Source of the DNA: Nocardia colli
GTDB lineage: Bacteria; Actinomycetota; Actinomycetes; Mycobacteriales; Mycobacteriaceae
Length of the DNA: 64,000 nucleotides
NCBI RefSeq assembly: GCF_008704205.1
Contig: NZ_VXLC01000003.1
Coordinates: 1-64,000 of the forward strand
Direction of reading: 5' to 3'
Position numbers and translations under genes: made by a program. How positions within the stretch are numbered: the first letter of the stretch is position 1; every line of letters starts with the position of its first letter. The notes under the pieces were generated by a model, which worked only from the letters and a program-made list of their open reading frames with translations, searched no databases and had not been told where the DNA came from. This document shows, in pieces, positions 59,006-64,000 of this stretch.

Positions 59006-59542
59006 CTAGTAGGGCCAGTACTCCATGCGGAGATTCGTCTCCTTGATCGCCGTGACCAGGGATTCCGATGCGACGAACACGCGCGTGAACTCCCTGTCGC
59101 GAGCGACGAGGAAATCACCGGCCGATGGATCGAACGAAGGTTTCGTGAGGATCCGAATGCCGCGGATGTTCGAGAACTTCGACGCGTCGACGTCGACCAG
59201 TCGCAGGTACTTGGTGGTTCTCGCGGCGAGGTAGGTACTGCGCCCACCGCGCAAATGCAGCTCCGCCGGAATGGTTTCGATGTCGTCGCGCAACTGCGCA
59301 GGAGCGCTGTCGAAGAAGTTCTTCGAGAACAGCGGAATGCCCCAGGTCGTCTGCAAGTAGTCCGGCCGGATCCTCTCGAACTTCCGGAAGTCGATGTCGA
59401 CATCGACCTCGATACCCGCTGGTGTCGGTGTCACCTCCTCGCCGTGTACGAAGAACCTGGTGCCGAACTCGTCCTCGCCGCGCATGACGATGGAGAATTC
59501 ACCGAGCGACGTCGGTGACAGCAAGCGATAAAGGACACTCAT
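59006..59542 (-). CDS. Imm11/DUF1629-like protein
   Basis: A 178-residue soluble protein. FRKFERIRPDYLQTTWGIPL, followed by FSKNFFD, and a C-terminal RVFVASESLVTAIKETNL resemble the DUF1629/Imm11 immunity-protein family of polymorphic toxin systems. No toxin gene is adjacent. ATG 59542 (MSVLYRLLSP) is preferred to 59554. It faces the SnoaL-like gene on the other strand with about 70 bases between starts. Confidence 0.55.
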   Translation of the reverse strand: MSVLYRLLSPTSLGEFSIVMRGEDEFGTRFFVHGEEVTPTPAGIEVDVDIDFRKFERIRPDYLQTTWGIPLFSKNFFDSAPAQLRDDIETIPAELHLRGGRSTYLAARTTKYLRLVDVDASKFSNIRGIRILTKPSFDPSAGDFLVARDREFTRVFVASESLVTAIKETNLRMEYWPY

Positions 59543-59609
59543 GTCCGACAGCATTGTGGGACCGACGCCGCGAGGACAAGCGAAGGCGGCGCGACCGAGG
59601 AGGTTTCCG

Positions 59610-60050
59610 TTGGATTTCGCTGATTTTCAGGCGATCAATGCATTGGTGCTGCGCTATGCCGCCGCCGTCGATGCGGGCGACTTCGACCAGGTCGGCGAAC
59701 TATTCGCCGACGCGGAGCTCACCATGCCGAGCGCCGATCAGCCGATCCGATCGAATTCCGCCGTCGTGACCGCGGTGTTCCGGCGAGCCGTCCGGATCTA
59801 TCCCGACACCGGAACGCCGAAGACCCGGCATCTGGTCACCAACTTCGCCTGCACGCCGATCGGGTCCGATTGGGCGCAAGCCACCTCCGCGATCCTGGTG
59901 TCGCAGTCGACCGAGGATTTTCCGTTGCAGGTGATCGCCTGTGCCAGTTACGAAGATAGTTTTGTCCGGGTCGAGGGCCAGTGGCGGTTCGCCCGGCGGC
60001 GAATCTCGCTGGACCAGGTCGGCGACACCTCTCATCACCTGAATCCATAG
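59610..60050 (+). CDS. SnoaL-like (NTF2-fold) protein
   Basis: A 146-residue protein from TTG 59610, which has GAGGAGG six bases upstream; a 23-codon longer frame from ATG 59541 lacks one. The N-terminal helix FADFQAINALVLRYAAAVDA and DFDQVGELFADAELTMP are the standard opening of SnoaL/scytalone-dehydratase-like domains, and the C-terminal QWRFARRRISLDQVG closes the cone. Probably a small enzyme or ligand-binding protein. It ends 10 bases from the convergent paaK stop. Confidence 0.82.
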   Translation: MDFADFQAINALVLRYAAAVDAGDFDQVGELFADAELTMPSADQPIRSNSAVVTAVFRRAVRIYPDTGTPKTRHLVTNFACTPIGSDWAQATSAILVSQSTEDFPLQVIACASYEDSFVRVEGQWRFARRRISLDQVGDTSHHLNP

Positions 60051-60059
60051 TGCAGGACG

Positions 60060-61367
60060 TCAGGTCCGAGGGCGGTTGTCGATCAGCCTGCGCGCCTTGC
60101 CGATCGAGCGTTCGAGGGTAGCGGGCGGGACTACATCGACGGCGACGGTGATGCCGATGCGGTTCTTGATCGATTCGCGCAGGGTCGCGGAGGAGGTCCA
60201 GCGTTGATCGTCGAGAACTCCGGGGCGGGCTTCGACTCGGATGGTGAGGGTGTCCATTCGGCCGGTGCGTTCGAGTACGCACAAGAACTGCGGGGCCAAG
60301 GCGGGGACGGCCAGGATGAGTTCTTCGATCTGGGTGGGGAACAGGTTGACGCCGCGCAGGATGATCATGTCGTCGGTCCGGCCGGTGACCTTCTGCATTC
60401 GACGCATCGTGCGGGCGGTTCCGGGGAGTAGCCGGGTCAGGTCGCGCGTGCGATAACGAATGATCGGTGTCGCTTCCTTCGACAGTGAGGTGAACACCAA
60501 TTCGCCCTCCGCGCCGTCGGGCAGCACTTCGCCGGTCTCCGGATCGATGATCTCCGGATAGAAGTGGTCCTCCCAAATGTGCGGGCCGTCCTTGGTTTCC
60601 ACGCATTCCATGGCGACGCCGGGGCCCATGACCTCGGAGAGCCCGTAGATGTCGACGGCGTCCATGTCGAGCGTCTGCTCGATTTCCCGCCGCATCTGTT
60701 CGGTCCATGGTTCGGCGCCGAATACACCGACGCGCAGCGACGTTTCGGCGGGGTCGAGCCCCTTGGCGATCATCGCGTCGGCGATGGTGAGCATGTAGGA
60801 CGGGGTGACCAGGATGGCGTCCGGCGCGAAGTCGGTGATGAGCTGGATCTGGCGATCGGTCATGCCGCCGGACATCGGAATCACCGTGCAGCCCAGCCGT
60901 TCCGCGCCATAGTGCGCCCCGAGCCCGCCGGTGAAGAGACCGTATCCGTAGGCGACGTGCACCTTGTCGGTCGGCTTGACCCCGCCCGCACGCAGGCTGC
61001 GCGCGACCAGTTCCGCCCAATTGCCGATGTCGTTCGCGGTGTAGCCGACCACCGTCGGCCACCCGGTGGTGCCCGAGGACGCGTGGATCCGCGCGATCTG
61101 ATGCTGCGGCACCGCGAACATCCCGAACGGGTAGTTCTCGCGCAGCTCCTTCTTGGTCGTGAATGGGAATTTCGCCAGATCGCCGAGTTCATGCACGTCG
61201 CTCGGGTGGACTCCGGCGTCGTCGAATGCCTTCCGGTAGTGCGGCACATTGGCGTAGGCGTGCTCCAGGGACCAGCGCAATCGTTCGAGTTGCAGCGCCG
61301 AAATGCGGTCGCGCGTGGCGAATTCGATATCGGGGGTGTCGGTGGGAGTGGGCAGGACGCCGGTCAT
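60060..61367 (-). CDS. paaK: Phenylacetate-CoA ligase
   Basis: A 435-residue adenylate-forming ligase that activates phenylacetate to phenylacetyl-CoA, the first step of the aerobic paa pathway. Signatures: ARIHASSGTTGWPTVVGYTA, GAERLGCTVIPMSGGMTDRQ, DIYGLSEVMGPGVAMEC, YRTRDLTRLLPG, and KVTGRTDDMIILRGVNLFPT. Length and order match PaaK. It is the last gene seen in the paa operon, 15 bases after paaE. Confidence 0.96.
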   Translation of the reverse strand: MTGVLPTPTDTPDIEFATRDRISALQLERLRWSLEHAYANVPHYRKAFDDAGVHPSDVHELGDLAKFPFTTKKELRENYPFGMFAVPQHQIARIHASSGTTGWPTVVGYTANDIGNWAELVARSLRAGGVKPTDKVHVAYGYGLFTGGLGAHYGAERLGCTVIPMSGGMTDRQIQLITDFAPDAILVTPSYMLTIADAMIAKGLDPAETSLRVGVFGAEPWTEQMRREIEQTLDMDAVDIYGLSEVMGPGVAMECVETKDGPHIWEDHFYPEIIDPETGEVLPDGAEGELVFTSLSKEATPIIRYRTRDLTRLLPGTARTMRRMQKVTGRTDDMIILRGVNLFPTQIEELILAVPALAPQFLCVLERTGRMDTLTIRVEARPGVLDDQRWTSSATLRESIKNRIGITVAVDVVPPATLERSIGKARRLIDNRPRT

Positions 61368-61382
61368 CGCGGAACTCCAGGT

Positions 61383-62453
61383 TCAGCCGTCGAAATCGAC
61401 GGTCAGGGTGTCGCTGAGGGGATAGGTCTGGCAGGTGAGCACGAAGCCGGCGGCGACTTCGGATTCCTCGAGTGCGTAATTGCGACGCATGTCGACGTCG
61501 CCGCGGGTGATCTTGGCGCGGCAGGTGCCGCAGACGCCGCCCTTGCAGGCGAACGGGAGATCCGACCGCAACCGCGCGCCCGAATCGAGCAGCGGCTGGT
61601 CCCGGGGGAGCGCGCCGGTCACCGAGCGACCGTCGAGCGCGATGGTGACTTCGCTTGTCGGACCGGTCATTCCGGGTTCGCGATGGATCACCGGCGGCGG
61701 CGGGATGTCGTCGACGTAGAACAGTTCGTGGTGGATTCGGCGCTTGCCGACGCCGAGTGCGGCGAGCACTTCCTGCGCGTCGGTGATCATGCCGTACGGG
61801 CCGCACAGCCAGAAGTGGTCGATGTCGTCGGTCGGCACGACACTGCCGAGGATCGCGCGCAGGCGCTGCGCGTCCAATCTGCCACTGAACAACTTCACTT
61901 CACGCGGTTCCCGTGACAGTACGTGGATGAGGTCGAGACGCGGGCCGAATCGATCCTTGAGATCGGCGATCTCCTCGGCGAACATCACCGAGCGGGTGCG
62001 CCGATTGCCGTACAGCAGAACGACTTCCGCCTTCGGATTGGCGAGCATCGACCCGGCGATCGAGAGCATCGGGGTGATACCGGAACCCGCCGCGATCAGG
62101 ACATGCCTGCCGCCCTGCGCCGGGTCGGCGGTGAATGTTCCGGTCGGTCCCTGCACGTCGATGGTGTCGCCCGCCTCGACCTGATGGACCAGCCAGGACG
62201 AGAACACGCCGTCGGGCACCTCGCGAACGCCGACCCGCGGCGGTGCGCCGGCCGGCGCGCAGATCGAGTAGGAGCGGCGATGCTCGACGCCGTCGACCGT
62301 GCGCCGCAGCATGAGCGATTGGCCTGGGCGGAAGGCGAATTCGTCGGCCAGCCGGTCGGGCACCGTGAAGCGGATGGCGACCGCGTCGTCGCAGAGTGGT
62401 TCGACCTCGGCGACGGTCAGCGGGTGGAAGGGCTTGGTTCGCGGGGAGGTCAT
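61383..62453 (-). CDS. paaE: Phenylacetyl-CoA epoxidase reductase subunit
   Basis: A 356-residue reductase feeding electrons to the PaaABCDE oxygenase. FAD-binding RRSYSICAPAGA, NAD-binding LIAAGSGITPMLSIAGSML and LCGPYGM, and a C-terminal plant-type [2Fe-2S] ferredoxin domain with Cys in ACKGGVCGTCRAKI and LTCQTYP. ATG at 62453, two bases after the paaD stop, matches the family start. Confidence 0.95.
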   Translation of the reverse strand: MTSPRTKPFHPLTVAEVEPLCDDAVAIRFTVPDRLADEFAFRPGQSLMLRRTVDGVEHRRSYSICAPAGAPPRVGVREVPDGVFSSWLVHQVEAGDTIDVQGPTGTFTADPAQGGRHVLIAAGSGITPMLSIAGSMLANPKAEVVLLYGNRRTRSVMFAEEIADLKDRFGPRLDLIHVLSREPREVKLFSGRLDAQRLRAILGSVVPTDDIDHFWLCGPYGMITDAQEVLAALGVGKRRIHHELFYVDDIPPPPVIHREPGMTGPTSEVTIALDGRSVTGALPRDQPLLDSGARLRSDLPFACKGGVCGTCRAKITRGDVDMRRNYALEESEVAAGFVLTCQTYPLSDTLTVDFDG

Positions 62454-62455
62454 GC

Positions 62456-62962
62456 TCAGATCTCCTTCACGTGATCGAACGGTTCCAGGCAGTCCGAGCA
62501 GCGGTACTGGGCTTTGCACAGTGTTGCGCCGAATTCGGAGTGCAGGACCGTGTTCGGTGATCCGCATTGTGGGCAGTTGATGGTGCGTGGCCTCGGCGTG
62601 AGGGTCAGCGGGACAGGTCCCGCTGTGCGCTGCGGGGCCGGACCTGGCACGGAATAGCCTGCTGCGCTGAGCTTTCGACGACCCTCCGTGGAGATCCAGT
62701 CCGAGCTCCATGCGGGCGACAGGCGAGTTCTGATGTGTACGTGGTCATATCCATGTTCGAGGAGCTTGTGTTCGAGATCGTCGCGCATGGTGGCCATGGC
62801 AGGACAGCCCGAGTACGTCGGAGTGATGATGACGAGCACACTGCCGTCGGCGGATACCGTCACCTCCCGCAGCACCCCGAGATCGTCGAGGGTCAAGGGC
62901 GGCATCTCCGGGTCGGTCACCGACGCGGCAACGGCGCGGGCGCGGAATTCCTCGGTGCTCAC
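62456..62962 (-). CDS. paaD: Phenylacetyl-CoA epoxidase assembly protein, MIP18 family
   Basis: A 168-residue protein with DUF59/MIP18 domain (DPEMPPLTLDDLGVLREVTV; TYSGCPAMATM) and a C-terminal Cys4 zinc ribbon (CPQCGS and CSDCLEPFDH). PaaD is needed to mature the epoxidase, probably through cluster assembly on PaaE. The GTG start overlaps the paaC stop (GTGA). Confidence 0.94.
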   Translation of the reverse strand: MSTEEFRARAVAASVTDPEMPPLTLDDLGVLREVTVSADGSVLVIITPTYSGCPAMATMRDDLEHKLLEHGYDHVHIRTRLSPAWSSDWISTEGRRKLSAAGYSVPGPAPQRTAGPVPLTLTPRPRTINCPQCGSPNTVLHSEFGATLCKAQYRCSDCLEPFDHVKEI

Positions 62963-63882
62963 CAGAGTCCCTCCGGGTGCGCGCGGGCGACGCTCTGCAG
63001 GTCGGCGAGCAACGCGCCCATCGCCTCGGTGTGGATGCCGTGCCGGCCCGCGCGTCCGCCGACGGTGCCGGCCTTGCCGCTCGGGGGCGTCAGTTCGGCG
63101 GCATGCAGGACTTGGTCGAGCACCGCGTCGAATTCCGCACGGACGTCCCGGGGATCGACGCCGACCGCGACCTTCGACAGGGTGATCTCTTCATCGGTGG
63201 GGACGAACAGTTCGTCGGTATAGGGCCATACGCGCGCCAGTGCCTCGCTTGCGCGTCGCGCGGATTCGGTTGTGCCGCAACCGAGAGTGACCGTCCACCG
63301 CGCCGCGTAGTCGCGGTGGTAAGTCAGCTCCTTGACGCCCTTGTGTGCGACGGCGGCCAGTACCGGATCGCGAGAGGTGCGGAGCCGGTCGAAGATCGCG
63401 AGGCGCCAGGTCGAGAAGATCAACAACCGGATCATCGACTTGGCGAAATCGCCGTTGTCGAGTTCGCACAGACGGGCGTTGCGAAACTCGTTCTCCGGCC
63501 GGAAGAATGCCAGCGCGTCTTCGGCGGGTGCCGGCGAGGTGCTGGAAATGAACGGCACCACCGAACCATCGGCCGCGGCGGCGCGGGCAAGCAACAGACG
63601 CGCCTGCCCGAGCAGGTCGAGACCGACGTTCGCCAGCGCGACCTCTTCTTCGAGTTCCGGTGCACGCGTTGACCATTGAGCGATCCGCTGGGCACTGATC
63701 AGTGCGTCGTCACCCAGCATGAGGCAGTACGCGGCGAGTGCGGGGAGATCGACATCGTCGGGCACTGTGGTATCCACACCGGCCAGCGGATCGTCGAAAC
63801 TGGTCCCGAATGCCCACTGCCCGTGGGAGTCCGCGTCGACCAGGCCTTCGTAGGCGTTGTCGCTCCGCGATGCTTCGTTCAT
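62959..63882 (-). CDS. paaC: Phenylacetyl-CoA epoxidase structural subunit
   Basis: A 307-residue ferritin-like subunit that pairs with PaaA. Family blocks: LPALAAYCLMLGDDALISAQ, LANVGLDLLGQARLLL, ENEFRNARLCELDNGDFAKS, and KELTYHRDYAARWTVTLGCG. ATG at 63882 has GAGGCGGG upstream; a GTG at 63897 overlapping the paaB stop would add five residues. Confidence 0.94.
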   Translation of the reverse strand: MNEASRSDNAYEGLVDADSHGQWAFGTSFDDPLAGVDTTVPDDVDLPALAAYCLMLGDDALISAQRIAQWSTRAPELEEEVALANVGLDLLGQARLLLARAAAADGSVVPFISSTSPAPAEDALAFFRPENEFRNARLCELDNGDFAKSMIRLLIFSTWRLAIFDRLRTSRDPVLAAVAHKGVKELTYHRDYAARWTVTLGCGTTESARRASEALARVWPYTDELFVPTDEEITLSKVAVGVDPRDVRAEFDAVLDQVLHAAELTPPSGKAGTVGGRAGRHGIHTEAMGALLADLQSVARAHPEGLW

Positions 63883-63893
63883 CTGCGCCCGCC

Positions 63894-64000
63894 TCACATG
63901 TGTGGCACGTCGTCGGGGATCTCGTAGAACGTCGGGTGCCGATACACCTTGTCGCCGCTGGGCGCGAAGAACGGATCCTTCTCCGCGGGGCTCGACGCGA
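63894..64000 (-). CDS. paaB: Phenylacetyl-CoA epoxidase subunit, C-terminal fragment
   Basis: The last ~35 codons, cut by the window end. The visible residues include EKDPFFAPSGDKVYRHPTFY and end IPDDVPHM, the usual C-terminus of PaaB. It is followed directly by paaC; paaA should lie beyond the window. Confidence 0.9.
   Translation of the reverse strand, partial: ASSPAEKDPFFAPSGDKVYRHPTFYEIPDDVPHM

Noticed and set aside
1..64000. tRNA, rRNA, CRISPR arrays, riboswitches, IS elements, replication origins
   Set aside because: I looked for these on both strands and saw no cloverleaf, repeat-spacer array, transposase or conserved RNA motif. A dedicated covariance-model scan could still find a small RNA.

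Overview
The window is high-GC actinobacterial DNA, most likely Nocardia or a close mycolic-acid relative. The basis for that is an orphan MceE-type lipoprotein, an MprB-type sensor kinase, a PapA1/2/3-type acyltransferase, a GpgS-type glycosyltransferase, frequent GTG starts, 4-base ATGA/GTGA gene overlaps and many TetR/MarR/MerR regulators. No rRNA, tRNA, CRISPR array or insertion sequence is visible. The genus assignment is inference.

Layout. 1-12.6 kb: end of an ABC-2 permease, a lipoprotein, a GH43-like glycosidase, a GNAT, an FAD oxidoreductase, a secreted protein-arginine deiminase, a MerR regulator, a LuxR/histidine-kinase pair, a PPOX gene remnant, a secreted GH3 hexosaminidase and an ECF sigma factor behind a 13-codon leader ORF. 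12.6-21 kb: M19 dipeptidase, GlcD-type FAD oxidase, PPOX protein, orphan Mce lipoprotein, and a TetR gene divergent from an oxidoreductase/membrane-protein pair. 21.1-29.2 kb: a probable envelope-glycolipid locus (PapA acyltransferase, DHA2 exporter, ArnT-like and GpgS-like glycosyltransferases, secreted esterase) flanked by two inverted esterase paralogues that share a 481-bp block with only 5 mismatches. 29.2-36.6 kb: secreted M14 carboxypeptidase with a coupled leader ORF, two membrane proteins, a three-gene cassette of a repeat-rich beta-helix-like protein plus two unknown paralogues, and an MprB-type kinase without a response regulator.

36.7-43.2 kb: a MoxR-ATPase/VWA-metallopeptidase-like trio, then a Tm-1-like/PEP-hydrolase-like/cupin operon (the two halves of the plant Tm-1 architecture as separate genes). 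43.2-47.7 kb: acyl-CoA dehydrogenase divergent from a TetR gene, a proteasome-like Ntn hydrolase overlapping an uncatalogued 48-residue peptide gene, and a secreted HExxHxxGxxH metalloprotease with a repetitive acidic tail. 47.9-53.2 kb: a MerR regulator with a C-terminal zinc-ribbon-like Cys cluster, two exporter-fold ABC transporters and a siderophore-type binding lipoprotein. Two promoters here share a -35 box, a 19-bp spacer and a spacer dyad, so they look like one small MerR regulon. 53.4-60 kb: MarR/hydrolase pair with a 32-bp nested palindrome, a frameshifted esterase, a RIFMO-like FAD monooxygenase and TetR gene with three copies of a 15-bp operator, an Imm11-like protein and a SnoaL-like protein. 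60-64 kb: phenylacetate catabolism operon paaB-C-D-E-K, cut by the window end.

The strongest candidates for undescribed biology are the Ntn-hydrolase/48-aa peptide pair, the MerR-controlled ABC/binding-protein regulon, the PapA/GT glycolipid locus with gene conversion between its flanking esterases, the beta-helix/paralogue cassette, and the bacterial arginine deiminase.
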